In this document: positions 11,619 to 21,434 of the stretch, piece by piece
Layout: the number at the start of each line of letters is the position of its first letter
Numbering within the stretch: the first letter of the stretch is position 1
From: DAISKN01 sp963716925
GTDB taxonomy: Bacteria; Acidobacteriota; Vicinamibacteria; Marinacidobacterales; SMYC01
Assembly (NCBI GenBank): GCA_963716925.1
Contig: CAVQUX010000033.1
Span: forward strand, 682,001 to 746,000
Length of the DNA stretch: 64,000 nucleotides
Direction: 5' to 3'
Program-made: the position numbers and the translations under genes
Notes under the pieces: generated by a model
What the model was told of the DNA's origin: nothing
Seen by the model: the letters and a program-made list of their open reading frames with translations, nothing else
Database searches by the model: none

Positions 11619-14048
11619 ATGACGCTCGATTCCGACTTCCGGCTGGGCGATTGGATCGTCAAGCCTCATACCAACTCCGTGGTCGGCCCCGAGGGGGAAA
11701 CCCACGTCGAGCCCAAGGCGATGCAGGTCCTTTCCTTCCTCGCTTCCCGCCCCGGACAGGTCGTCACCAAACAAGAGATTCTCACCGACGTCTGGGAAGG
11801 GACGTTCGTCTCGGAAGAAGTCCTGCCCAACGCCGTCTGGGAGCTTCGAAAAGCGCTGGGCGACGACGCCAAACGGCCTCGGTTCATCCAGACTCTGCCG
11901 AAGAAAGGCTATCGTCTCATCGCTCCGGTTCTCACGAACGGTCCCGTCGAGAGCCCCGCGAGCGAGACGCCGGCGGCGGCGCAGCGGGGCCCGCGCTTGC
12001 GCATCCGGCCCTGGCTTGGCGTGGCTACCCTCGCGGCTCTCGTCGCCGGCGGCATCCTGCTGGCCCGGTCCCAGCGCGCCAACGCGCCCCGACCGGCCTC
12101 GTCGGAGCGCTCGGTTCTCGTGATGGGCTTCGAGAACCACACGAGCGCCCCCGACCTCGCATGGCTCACGACCGGGGTCCCCACGATGCTGCGCACGGGC
12201 CTCGCCGAAGTCTCGGGAGTCCGCGTCGTGAGCGACCAGGGCGCTTCGAGGACCTACGCGGGCGTCGATCGGAGGCGCGCGGCGCGCGAGGCGGGCGCTT
12301 CCGCCGTGGTCTCGGGAAGCATCTTCAAGAACGGGCCCGAATACCGCATCGACGTTCAAGTGGAAGACGTGGAGGAGGCCCGTATCCTCGCCGCGCGGAG
12401 CGCGCGGGGCGAAGACGTCTTCCGGCTCGTGGACGACCTCACCCGCTGGGTGAGGGACACGGTGAGCGCCGACGCCGCGCCGGAGCCTAATCCGATTCCA
12501 CCCCTGCGGGAGATGACGACGACGTCGCTCGAAGCCTTCCGCCTTTATAACGAAGGGCTCCAGGCCCGCCGGCACCTGCGGCTGAGCGATGCCCGGAGAC
12601 TTCTCACCGAAGCGGTCGCGATCGATCCGTCGTTCGCCCTCGCCAACCTGGAGCTCCAGGAGATCGCGCGCTGGCAGCAGGACGAGCCGGGCTATCAGAG
12701 TCTGCGGGCGAAGACTCTCGAACATCAGGAGCGACTGCCTCCGCAGAAGCGGATGATGCTGGAAGCGGTCGAGATCTGGAAGACGGACCCGGCGCGCGCG
12801 GAGCAGATCCTGAGAGACGTCATCGAGCGGAGCCCCGAGGAGGAAGACGCGTATCTCCAGCTCGCGCATCTCTATCGCTCGAACTACCAGGTCGACGAGA
12901 GCCTCGCGGTCCTCGAAAGCGGCGTGGTCGCCGCTCCTCAATCCGGCTACCTGCGGCTGTACTACGGCTACGGACTCCTCTGGCAGGGACGCTACCCCGA
13001 AGCCATCCACGAGTTCGAGGTCTATTCCCGGATCAACCCCGAGGAGGCCAACCCCTGGGACAGCATGGGCGAGGCCTATCTCATCGCCGGCATTCCCGAC
13101 CGGGCGCTCGAGAAATACGCCCGCGCTCTCGAAATCGACCCCGACTTCTCCTCGTCCCATCTCGGAAGGGTCTGGGCCTTCGGGCAGCTCGGAGACTTCC
13201 GGTCGGCGCTCGCCGAGCTCGACGCGATCGGAGGGAACCTGCCGCCTCACCTGACTGCGGATCAGCTCTCGTTCTTTCGCGCCTACCTGATGTCGCGGGC
13301 GGGACGATACCGTGAGGCGGAAGCGATGCTGGAGCGTCTCGCCCGGCAATCCAAACTCCCTCCGGCGCTGGCAACGGCGATATGGCAGTTCCGAGCGCTC
13401 ATCGACATCGAGCGCGGAAGAGCAGCTTCGGGGCTCGCCACCCTCGACGGAACGTCGATTCCGGTGATCGAGCCCGGCGCCAAGAGCCCGGGGTCGCGGG
13501 AGCTCGCCGCGCTCTCCCTCCTTCTCGGCGGCGTTGCCGCGTCCCGCTCCGGAGATCTCGAGCGCGCCAAGGAGAACCTCGGCGAGCTCGGGGAGCTCTA
13601 CGACGCGCGCGATCCCCGGCAGAAGTGGTGGTATCACTTGTTGCTGGGCGAGCTCGCGCTCGCTTCGGGAGATCCGCGCGCGGCCTACGCCTCGTTCACG
13701 CAAGGCGAGCCGACGCACAAGCTCATGTTCAACGTAACCCAGCTCCTCTCGAGCCTCGGCGGAAGCCTCAGTTTTCGCGACGGGGCCGCACGCTCCAAGG
13801 CTCTCGAGGGAGACCGCCGGCTGGCGATCGAGATCTATCGCGAACTGCTCCGTCCCGACATCGGCCACAAATGGACCGCGGTCCTGGAGCCGCGCTTCCA
13901 CCTCGAGCTCGCGCGTCTCGAGCTGCAGGAAGGCCAGCACGCAGAGGCGATCAAGCACTACCGGGATTTTCTCGCGCTCTGGTCCGACGCCGATCGGGAC
14001 CTACCCGAGATCGTCGAGGCCCGGCGGTTTCTGGCGTCGAGCTCCTGA
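11619..14048 (+). CDS. Winged-helix (OmpR/CadC-type) regulator with membrane segment and TPR repeats
   Basis: An 809-residue one-component regulator. Residues about 5-103 form a DNA-binding winged helix of the Trans_reg_C type (PKAMQVLSFLA, recognition helix near LPNAVWELRKALGDD, and the final GYRLIAPV strand). One transmembrane helix spans about 131-149. Residues about 160-300 resemble the FlgO/TolB-like segment often found in such proteins (VLVMGFENHT, VVSGSIFKNG), and the remainder is a TPR superhelix. The design resembles CadC or ToxR, with the sensor outside the membrane and DNA binding inside. The ATG at 11619 is preferred because upstream codons read through an intergenic hairpin. It lies directly after the receptor gene and may regulate it; that is inference from position. 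Confidence 0.82.
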   Translation: MTLDSDFRLGDWIVKPHTNSVVGPEGETHVEPKAMQVLSFLASRPGQVVTKQEILTDVWEGTFVSEEVLPNAVWELRKALGDDAKRPRFIQTLPKKGYRLIAPVLTNGPVESPASETPAAAQRGPRLRIRPWLGVATLAALVAGGILLARSQRANAPRPASSERSVLVMGFENHTSAPDLAWLTTGVPTMLRTGLAEVSGVRVVSDQGASRTYAGVDRRRAAREAGASAVVSGSIFKNGPEYRIDVQVEDVEEARILAARSARGEDVFRLVDDLTRWVRDTVSADAAPEPNPIPPLREMTTTSLEAFRLYNEGLQARRHLRLSDARRLLTEAVAIDPSFALANLELQEIARWQQDEPGYQSLRAKTLEHQERLPPQKRMMLEAVEIWKTDPARAEQILRDVIERSPEEEDAYLQLAHLYRSNYQVDESLAVLESGVVAAPQSGYLRLYYGYGLLWQGRYPEAIHEFEVYSRINPEEANPWDSMGEAYLIAGIPDRALEKYARALEIDPDFSSSHLGRVWAFGQLGDFRSALAELDAIGGNLPPHLTADQLSFFRAYLMSRAGRYREAEAMLERLARQSKLPPALATAIWQFRALIDIERGRAASGLATLDGTSIPVIEPGAKSPGSRELAALSLLLGGVAASRSGDLERAKENLGELGELYDARDPRQKWWYHLLLGELALASGDPRAAYASFTQGEPTHKLMFNVTQLLSSLGGSLSFRDGAARSKALEGDRRLAIEIYRELLRPDIGHKWTAVLEPRFHLELARLELQEGQHAEAIKHYRDFLALWSDADRDLPEIVEARRFLASSS

Positions 14049-14066
14049 GTCTTCTATCCCGCCCTC

Positions 14067-15425
14067 ATGCCACGCCACTGGGCGCGCCATTTCGACGAGA
14101 ACCGCTCGGTCTGGCTCGCCGACAAGACGGCCTACCATCGAGCGCCGGCGCTCGCCACCAGCCGATCGGCCGACGTCGTCGTCATCGGGGGCGGCTTCAC
14201 CGGTCTTTCGACCGCGTACCATCTCTCGAAACGCTTTCCAGAGAAAGGCATCGTTCTCATCGAGGCGCGAGAGATCGGAAACGGCGCGAGCGGGCGCAAC
14301 GGCGGGCAGATGCTCAACTGGGTTCATGGATTCGACCCCAGGTCTCCGGAGGAAGCGAAGAGGATCTACGACGCCACCCGCGGCGGGATCGAGAGCGTCC
14401 TCGAGATCGTGGCCGAGCACGGGCTTCGAGTCCCCTCCCGGCGCGAGGGGCATCTCGACGTCTTCACGAGCGCCCGTGCGGCGGACCTGTCCGAGAGAGC
14501 TCTAGAGGAAATCGAAGGCTCCGGAGTTCCCCTTCGGTTCCTGAGCCGGAAGGATCTCAACGAGAAGATTGCCCTCGACGGAGTCGAAGGCGCGGTCTTC
14601 GATCCGGGAAGCGGCGAGATCGACGGCATGGCCTACCTCCGGGCTCTCCGGCCGGTCCTCGAGGCGCGAGGAGTTGCGCTCTTCGAAGGCACCGCCGCGC
14701 TCCGAATCCGTGAGGGGCGGACGATCGAAGTGGAGACGCCGGGGGGGACCCTCCGGGCGCAGGCCGCGGTCCTCGCGACCAACGCCTACACTCCCCACCT
14801 CGGATACTTCCGATCCGGAATCGTTCCGCTCCTCTCGCACGCGATCGCGACCGAGCCTCTATCGCGGGAGGAGTGGGCTCGGCGGGGCTGGAAGTGCGGA
14901 GTCAACTTCATCGACGACCGCAGTCGGATCTCCTATGGCACCATGACCGCCTCCGGCCGGGTGCTGTTCGGCGGAGGAAGCAACACCGCCTATCAGTACG
15001 TCTACGCGAACGGCACGCGATCGGAGGGCCCGCGCGACGGCGCCGTTGAAGACATGCGGCGGCGGCTCGTCGACTACCTTCCCGGTCTCGAGGGCGTCGC
15101 CATCACCCATCGGTGGAGCGGGCCGGTGGCGCTGACGCTCTCGAGGCTCCCGACGATGGGCGTGAGGGGCGCCTTCCGCAACCTGTATTTCGCTCTCGGC
15201 TACAGCGGCCACGGAATCACCTTGTCGAACCTCGCCGGACAGGTCCTGACGGACCTCTACAGCGGCGCCGACGAAAGATGGCGAGGACTTCCCTTCTACG
15301 ACCGGAGGCTTCGCTACATCCCTCCGGAGCCCTTGCGGTTCCTCGGTTATCACGCGTACACGCGCTTGACGGGACGCTCGCCGCGGGTTTACGAAGCGCC
15401 GCCGCCCGGAGCGGCCGCTCGCTGA
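14067..15425 (+). CDS. FAD-dependent amine/amino-acid oxidoreductase (DAO family, PuuB-like)
   Basis: A 452-residue flavoprotein of the DAO family. The FAD-binding motif VVVIGGGFTGLSTAYHL spans residues 37-53, the second conserved block is IGNGASGRNGGQM, and the C-terminal block YFALGYSGHGITLS contacts the flavin. The overall plan is that of gamma-glutamylputrescine oxidoreductase (PuuB) and related enzymes that oxidise secondary amines or amino acids to aldehydes or imines with release of hydrogen peroxide. The substrate is not determinable. No signal peptide is seen. It follows the regulator gene after 18 bases. Confidence 0.82.
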   Translation: MPRHWARHFDENRSVWLADKTAYHRAPALATSRSADVVVIGGGFTGLSTAYHLSKRFPEKGIVLIEAREIGNGASGRNGGQMLNWVHGFDPRSPEEAKRIYDATRGGIESVLEIVAEHGLRVPSRREGHLDVFTSARAADLSERALEEIEGSGVPLRFLSRKDLNEKIALDGVEGAVFDPGSGEIDGMAYLRALRPVLEARGVALFEGTAALRIREGRTIEVETPGGTLRAQAAVLATNAYTPHLGYFRSGIVPLLSHAIATEPLSREEWARRGWKCGVNFIDDRSRISYGTMTASGRVLFGGGSNTAYQYVYANGTRSEGPRDGAVEDMRRRLVDYLPGLEGVAITHRWSGPVALTLSRLPTMGVRGAFRNLYFALGYSGHGITLSNLAGQVLTDLYSGADERWRGLPFYDRRLRYIPPEPLRFLGYHAYTRLTGRSPRVYEAPPPGAAAR

Positions 15426-15450
15426 CCGAGCGGTCGGTTTGCGCTAGAAT
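15422..15450 (+). promoter_or_regulatory. Candidate near-leaderless promoter of the DUF5916 gene
   Basis: CTGACC (15422-15427) and TAGAAT (15445-15450) are 17 bases apart. The -10 ends eight bases before the ATG at 15459, so the transcript would have almost no leader. No Shine-Dalgarno sequence is present, consistent with that reading. Confidence 0.5.
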
Positions 15451-15458
15451 ATCTTCCG

Positions 15459-17744
15459 ATGTGTAGCTCGATAAACCGCTTGTTCGTCTGCTCCCTCCTG
15501 ACACTTCCGTTTGGCGCCGCTCTCGAAGCTGCGGTGACGCTCAACTTGTCCGTGGGGAGCGTCGAGGAAGGCCGCGAACCCAAAATCGACGGCCTGGTCA
15601 CCGACGACGTATGGCTCGCCGTCAACCCTTACAAGGGCTTTACCCAGCAGGCGCCGTTCGAGGGCGCTCCCGCGAGCGAGGAGACGGAAGTCCGCATCCT
15701 GCTCGGCGGCACGACTCTTTACATCGGGATCATCGCCTTCGACTCCGAGCCCGACAAGATTCTGGTCACGGAAAGCCGAAGGGACGGCGACCTCAACGAA
15801 ACCGATTCCATCCAGCTCGTGCTCGACACTTTCAATGACAACCAGAACGCGTTTCTCTTCGGCACCAATCCCGTGGGCCTGGAGTACGACGGACAGGTCG
15901 CGGCCGAAGGCCAGACGGGCGGCTTCACCCAGACCGCGGGCGCGGCGGGATCGCAGCGGGGAGGCGTCAGCGGTTACAACCCGAACTGGGACGGCGACTG
16001 GACCGTCCGCTCGCAGATCACGGATCGCGGCTGGGAAACGGAGATGGCGATCCCTCTGAAGACGCTGCGCTACGAGCCCGGCGAGGGCCGAACCTGGGGG
16101 TTCAACGTCGTTAGGAACATCCGGCGCAAGAACGAGCAGGTGTTTCTCGCGCCCATCCCGCGAGGGTACAGCGTCTACCGGGTCTCGCTCGCGGCGAAGA
16201 TCACCGAGCTCAACCTGCCCGGCCGCCGCGACGTCAAGGTCACGCCCTATGGAGCGGGCCGCACCGACCAGGACAACCTCGCTCTCGTCGACCAGAGCAA
16301 GAATCAGTTCGACGTGGGAGTCGACGTCAAGTGGGGTGTGACGCCGAACGTGACCGCGGACTTCACCGTCAACACCGACTTCGCCCAGGTAGAGTCGGAC
16401 GAGCAGCAGGTCAACCTGACCCGATTTCCCCTTTTCTTCCCCGAGAAGCGCCCATTCTTCCTCGAGAACGCCCAGACGTTCCAGTTCGGAGCCCCCCAGG
16501 AGGTCGATCTCTTCTTCTCCCGCCGCATCGGCCTCTCCCCTTCCGGGCTCCCGATTTCCATCCTCGGCGGCGCCCGCCTCAGCGGGAAGATCGGAGAGTA
16601 CAACATCGGCGTCCTCGACATGCAGACCGACGAGGCCTTCAACGAGAGGACGGACGCCCTCCTGGCGCCTTCGGAGAATTTCGCCGTGGTCCGGGTCCAG
16701 CGCGAGGTTGGCCGATCCAACTTCGGCGGGATCTTCGTGAACCGCCAGGCGACTTCGAGCCCGCAGGGAGCGTATCTCGACTACAACCGGACCTACGGCG
16801 CCGACGCCAACGTCCAGCTCACCGAGAACACGAAGCTCTACAGCTACGTCGCCGGGTCGACGACCGAGGGCAAGGGAACGGGGTACACCTATCGCGGTCT
16901 CGTCAACTACGCGACTACCTGGTGGAACGGCCACGTCGGCTACACGGAAGTGAGCGAGGACTTCGTGGCCGCCGCGGGGTTCGTGCCCCGGGTCGGATTT
17001 CGCAAGCCCCAGGCGCGCTACTTTCTGGACTATCAGCCGAAGAAATACCCCTGGATTCGGCGCTTCTCTCCCCACATAACCTGGAACGGGTACTACGGCT
17101 TCGACGGTGAGCTCCAGACCGCCCGCGGCCACTACCATTTCTTCGAGATTCAGCCCAGAGCCGGCGGCCGGTTCGGGGTGTTCTTCGAACGCGAGGAGGA
17201 TCGGCCGGTAGTTCCCTTCGTCATCTACAACGGTGCCGACGGCAACCGGGTGGCGATCCCGCCGGGGTTCTACGGCTGGACCCAGTGGAACGTCGAGTAC
17301 CACGGGAACCCGAGCGCGCGGTTCTTCGCAGACGCCCGATACACCTGGGGAGGGCTCTACGACGGAGACCTGAAGCGCTACGACCTCACCGCCACCGTCA
17401 AGCTCGGGGGGAAGATCCAGGGAAGCATCGGATGGCGGCGGGATGACGTCGATCTTCCCAGCGGGAATTTCACATCCGATCTGATACCGGTCAAGGTGAA
17501 CTACTCCTTCACGCCCCTGACCAGCATCTCCGCGCTCATCCAGTACAACAGCCAGTCCGCGGACGTATCCTCGAACATCCGCTTCGCTCTCCTCAACCGA
17601 AGCGGAACCGGGCTCTTCGTGGTCTACAACGATCAGCGGAACACGTCGGATTTCACGCGCATCGATTCCGAGACCGGCCTCGTCTATCCGACGGTCATCG
17701 GGCGATCGTTCATCGTCAAGTACACCTACCTCTTCGATTTCTAG
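15459..17744 (+). CDS. Outer-membrane protein with CBM9-like and DUF5916 domains
   Basis: A 761-residue exported protein. After a signal peptide (to about residue 25) comes a CBM9/DOMON-like beta-sandwich (about 35-230, with KIDGLVTDDVWLA and GWETEMAIPLKTLRY) and then a long beta-rich DUF5916 region ending in a terminal aromatic strand (YTYLFDF), typical of an outer-membrane barrel. The conserved block FFPEKRPFFLENAQTF is characteristic of the family, which is common in Bacteroidota and Acidobacteriota and has no proven function. The PhoD-like gene begins three bases after its stop, so the two are probably cotranscribed. Confidence 0.8.
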   Translation: MCSSINRLFVCSLLTLPFGAALEAAVTLNLSVGSVEEGREPKIDGLVTDDVWLAVNPYKGFTQQAPFEGAPASEETEVRILLGGTTLYIGIIAFDSEPDKILVTESRRDGDLNETDSIQLVLDTFNDNQNAFLFGTNPVGLEYDGQVAAEGQTGGFTQTAGAAGSQRGGVSGYNPNWDGDWTVRSQITDRGWETEMAIPLKTLRYEPGEGRTWGFNVVRNIRRKNEQVFLAPIPRGYSVYRVSLAAKITELNLPGRRDVKVTPYGAGRTDQDNLALVDQSKNQFDVGVDVKWGVTPNVTADFTVNTDFAQVESDEQQVNLTRFPLFFPEKRPFFLENAQTFQFGAPQEVDLFFSRRIGLSPSGLPISILGGARLSGKIGEYNIGVLDMQTDEAFNERTDALLAPSENFAVVRVQREVGRSNFGGIFVNRQATSSPQGAYLDYNRTYGADANVQLTENTKLYSYVAGSTTEGKGTGYTYRGLVNYATTWWNGHVGYTEVSEDFVAAAGFVPRVGFRKPQARYFLDYQPKKYPWIRRFSPHITWNGYYGFDGELQTARGHYHFFEIQPRAGGRFGVFFEREEDRPVVPFVIYNGADGNRVAIPPGFYGWTQWNVEYHGNPSARFFADARYTWGGLYDGDLKRYDLTATVKLGGKIQGSIGWRRDDVDLPSGNFTSDLIPVKVNYSFTPLTSISALIQYNSQSADVSSNIRFALLNRSGTGLFVVYNDQRNTSDFTRIDSETGLVYPTVIGRSFIVKYTYLFDF

Positions 17745-17747
17745 GCC

Positions 17748-19173
17748 ATGCTCTTCGCCGCTGCCGCCGTACTCGTCACTCATGGCGCGGCGGTGGGAGA
17801 AGTTACGGACCGCTCCGCCGTCGTCTGGGCCCGATCGAGCGCTCCCGCGGAGATGGTGGTGGCCTACGGGGAAGAGGGCGTTGCCCGCGCTCGAAGCGAG
17901 GCGGCGCGGGATCTCACGGCGAGGGTGAAGCTCGAGAACCTCGCTCCGGGAACGCTCTACCGATACCGAATCCATTTCGAGGCGGATGGAGAAGCCTCGG
18001 CGGCGGTCGAGGGCTCCTTTCGAACCGCACCTTCCCCCGAAAGCCGCGTCCCGGTGAGGCTCGTCGTCGCTGGCGATCTGGGAGGCCACGGCTACTGCCG
18101 CGAGGAGGCGGCCGGCTACGCTTTCTTCGACAGGATGCGGGAGCTCCGTCCCGACTTCTTCATCGCCAACGGCGACATGATCTACGCGGACAGCGAGTGT
18201 CCCCGAGATCGGCCCGGTGGGGGGCGCAACGTCCCCGGTGATTTTCCGAGCATCGACGACCCCGCGGTGGACTGGACCGACGCCTCGCGGGTCCGTGAAA
18301 TCTACCTCGCGCATTGGCGGTACAACCGTGCCGACCCCGCGTTCCAGCGGTTCCTGCTCGAGGTCCCGATGTACTCCCAGTGGGACGACCACGAGGTGAT
18401 CAACGACTTCGGGGCCGCGTGGCCCCGGCTCGCGCCGGCGGGCGGCCGGGAGGGCTATCCGAATCTGGTTCGCGAGGGACGAAACGCGCTCTTCGATTTT
18501 CATCCACTGTGGCCGCACTCCGAGGAGCCGGCGCGCATCTATCGATCCTTCCGGTGGGGAGCGAACGTCGAGCTCTTCCTTCTCGACGCGCGCTCCTATC
18601 GCAGCGCGAACGACCAGGAGGATTCCGCCGGCGGCGGGAAGACGCTCCTGGGCCGGGCGCAACTCGATTGGCTGAAGCGCGGCCTTCAGGACCTCGAGCG
18701 CCACCTGGAAGATCGTGAGCAGCGACGTTCCCCTCTCGATCGCGACCGGAACCCGGGCCGAAGTCTACGGGCGCGACGCCTTTGCCGATGGGGATCCGTC
18801 GGGAGCGCCGCGTACGGGATCCGAGACCGAGCTCCGGGAGCTCCTTTCTCATCTGGACCGCGCTGACGTGCGCAACCTGGTGTTCGTCGTAACCGACGTC
18901 CACTTCGCGACCAGTCTCCGCTACGAGATCGACCTCGATTCCGACGGCGATACCCTCCTCTTTCACGAGCTGGTGACGGGACCGATGAGCGCCGGACTCT
19001 CGGAGCCGCGGGCGCCGGATGCGACCTTCGCACCCCGGGTTCTTTACGTCGAGGGGGGATTCTTCAACTTCGGCTTCGCTTCCGCGGAGGGCTCGCGCTT
19101 CGTCTACGAGGTCCGGGACGAGGGGGGCCGCGTGCGGGAGGGCTCGAGGCTCACGATCCCGGCGGAGAGATGA
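17748..19173 (+). CDS. PhoD-like metallophosphatase, frame broken once
   Basis: One extra base in the CC at 18692-18693 splits the gene; removing it gives 474 residues. The N-terminal 100 residues form a PhoD-N (fibronectin-like) domain with the usual DRSAVVWARSS, and the rest is the metallophosphatase domain. Metal-site motifs are present: AGDLGG, FIANGDMIYAD, QWDDHEVINDFG and, after the break, VTDVHF. The junction reads SSATWKIVSSDVPLS when corrected, exactly the segment expected. PhoD enzymes are periplasmic or extracellular phosphodiesterases or alkaline phosphatases using Fe and Ca. A short hydrophobic N-terminus may be the export signal. Its end overlaps that of the convergent kinase gene by 23 bases. 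Confidence 0.8.
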
Positions 19174-20877
19174 CGGCGGCAAGGCGCGCTTTCCGCTCGG
19201 CGCTTCTCTTCGTTCCCGGCTCGCCCAGAAAACGATCGATCTCGCGGGAGCCGGCTTTCTCGCGAGCCTCGTTCCACAGGCGGTCGGCTTCCTCGGCCTC
19301 GCCTCGGGCCGAAGCCAGAACGCCGAGGTACAGCGCCGCTCTCGCTCGGATCTCCGCGTTCGCGCTTTCGTAGGCCGCGCGGAAGCCGCTCTCCGCGGAG
19401 GCCGCGTCGCTCCGCATCAGGGCCAGCATCGCTTTCTCGAGAGCCGCGTCCTCCCCCGTCAGCCGCTGGTAGAGCGCTTCCGCACGATCGAAAGCTCCGA
19501 GATCGCGCTCGAGGTTCGCGCGCTCCAGGAGCGCCCGCCGATCCCCCTCCGAGACTCCGTAGATCTCGAAGACCGAGGCGGCCGCGTCGAGATCCGCGCG
19601 CGCCTTCGACCACTCGCCGGCATCCGCCCGCAGAATTCCCCGCAGCAGAAGAGCCTCCGCTTCTCCCGCTCCGTCACCTCCTTCGCGGCTCAACGCCAGG
19701 CTCTCCTCGATTCGCCGGTCCGACTCGTCCCACCGCGCTCGCGCGGCCGCCTCCCGAGCTTCCGTCAGCAGCGCCGCCGCTTTCGCCGCCAGCTCTTCGC
19801 GGCGTTTCGTCTCCTCCCGGCTTTCGCGGATGACCTCTTCGGCTACCTCCCAGTGCGCGAAGGCCCCGTAGCCCCCGAGGCCGAGGAGGAGCAGCAGAAG
19901 GAAGGCGCCCCACCCCGAGCGCCGCGGCCTTTCGAGGACAAGCTCACCCGCGGCGGGCGCGGCCTTCTCGGACTCGATCGTCCGCTCGCCGAGCGCGAGA
20001 GGACGGTGTGGAGCATCCCCGCGGATTACTCTCTCGAGATCTTCCGCGAGCTCGGCTCCGTTCGCGCATCGATCCTTCGGATTCTTCGTCAGCGCCCGCG
20101 CGAGGACGCCGTCGAGCGCCCGGGGGATTCCGGAGACGGCCTCGGAAACCGGCTCGGGGTTCTTGAAGAGCACCTGGCGGGTGATGGCCGAGAGATCCGG
20201 ACCGAAAAAGGCGGCCGGCCGGCGATGAGCGCGTACAGGAGCGAGCCGAGAGAGAAGAGATCGCTGCGGCCGTCGACCTCGTCGGCTTCGAGCTGCTCGG
20301 GCGACATGTAGTACGGAGTCCCGATCACGGCGCCGGTCTGGGTCAGGTGCGCGTCCCCCAGCTTGGCGATCCCGAAGTCGGCGATCTTCGGGGCTCCCTC
20401 GGGGGTGAGGAGCACGTTCGCGGGTTTGACGTCGCGGTGAACGACGCCTTCCCGGTGCGCGAAGTCGAGGGCACGGGCCAGGAGGACGGCGAGCCGCGTG
20501 GCCTCCTCCCAGGAGAGCCGGCCATCGCGCTCCATGCGGTCGGCGAGAGAGCCCCCGGTGACGAGCTCCATGGCGATGAACGGCACCGACGTACTTTCGT
20601 CGGTCGCGGCGTCGTGGGTGACGACGATGTTCGGGTGCAGGAGCTTCGCCGCGATCCGCGCCTCCTGGAAGAAGCGCGCCAGGAACGCTTCCCGCTGCGC
20701 AGGCCCGAGGGCAGGTGAGAGATCGACCGTCTTCAGGGCGATCTCTCGCGCGAGCACCGGATCGTAGCCCCGGTACACGATGCCCATGGTTCCGCGGCCG
20801 ATGCGGCCGCGGATCTGGTACCGCCCCAGAGAGGGTATTTCCAAGGAACGAAGACCTCGATTGTCGGTGTTTCCCAA
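19151..20877 (-). CDS. Membrane Ser/Thr protein kinase with TPR-like extracytoplasmic domain, frame broken once
   Basis: One base is missing in the A5 run at 20205-20209; restoring it gives 575 residues. Residues about 20-285 are a Hanks-type kinase with all key residues: Lys49 (IALK), the catalytic loop HRDVKPAN (147-154), DFG (167-169) and the SPEQ segment. A transmembrane helix follows (GWGAFLLLLLLGLGGYGAF). The C-terminus, about 230 residues outside the cell membrane, is helical and alanine/glutamate-rich with TPR-like repeats. This is the PknB-like layout of bacterial signalling kinases. The start is a TTG with no strong ribosome site, so the true N-terminus is uncertain by about a dozen codons. 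The divergent neighbour encodes an FHA protein, a plausible phosphothreonine-binding partner. Confidence 0.83.
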
Positions 20878-20960
20878 CCATTGTATCAGGACGAACCGCG
20901 GCCGGTTTGGTATGATCGATGGAAACCGACAACCCGAATTTCCCGACGGAGGTGAGCCCC

Positions 20961-21434
20961 ATGCCCTCGACTGCCAGCTGCGCGCGCTGCGGATACGAGC
21001 TCACGGGAGCGGGCGACTTCTGCTCCCGCTGCGGGGCCCAGAAGGACGCCGCTTCCTGGACGCAGCCGATCGAGATCGCCGGAGCCACGATTCAATCGAA
21101 GGCGGTCTCGGGAGGCGGGCTCGCCCCGGGAAAGAAGTACGCGCTCATCGTGGTGCAGGGCGAGGAATCGGGCCGGGTGATTCCCATCGAAAAATCGCGG
21201 ATCACCCTGGGGCGGGCGGACTGCGACATCTCGCTCAAGGACCCGGAGCTCTCCCGCCAGCACGCGCTCATCTCCATCCATGGAATGAACGCTCGGCTCG
21301 AGGATCTGGGGAGCACCAACGGGACGTTCGTGGACGGAGAGCGCGTCGAGACCGCCGAGCTCTCGGATCGGTCGGAGTTCCGGATCGGTTTTCACGAGTT
21401 CGTGTTCGTGATGAGGGACCAGGATGTCGAATGA
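20961..21434 (+). CDS. Zinc-ribbon/FHA-domain protein
   Basis: A 157-residue cytoplasmic protein. The N-terminus is a zinc ribbon (CARCG near residue 7, then CSRCG near residue 23), followed by a flexible linker and an FHA domain (about 65-157) with the phosphothreonine-binding landmarks ITLGRADC, LSRQHA and LGSTNGTFV. FHA domains bind phosphothreonine peptides, which fits the adjacent divergent Ser/Thr kinase. The ATG at 20961 is chosen because GGAGG lies eight bases upstream; an earlier in-frame ATG at 20919 lacks such a site. It overlaps the next gene by 11 bases, so the pair is translationally coupled. Confidence 0.88.
   Translation: MPSTASCARCGYELTGAGDFCSRCGAQKDAASWTQPIEIAGATIQSKAVSGGGLAPGKKYALIVVQGEESGRVIPIEKSRITLGRADCDISLKDPELSRQHALISIHGMNARLEDLGSTNGTFVDGERVETAELSDRSEFRIGFHEFVFVMRDQDVE

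Noticed and set aside
11592..13958. Reverse-strand frame of 788 codons
   Set aside because: Shadow of the winged-helix/TPR gene; no ribosome site or domain.
15444..18704. Open frame of 1086 codons on the reverse strand
   Set aside because: Antisense shadow spanning the DUF5916 and PhoD-like genes; no start signal and no recognisable domain.
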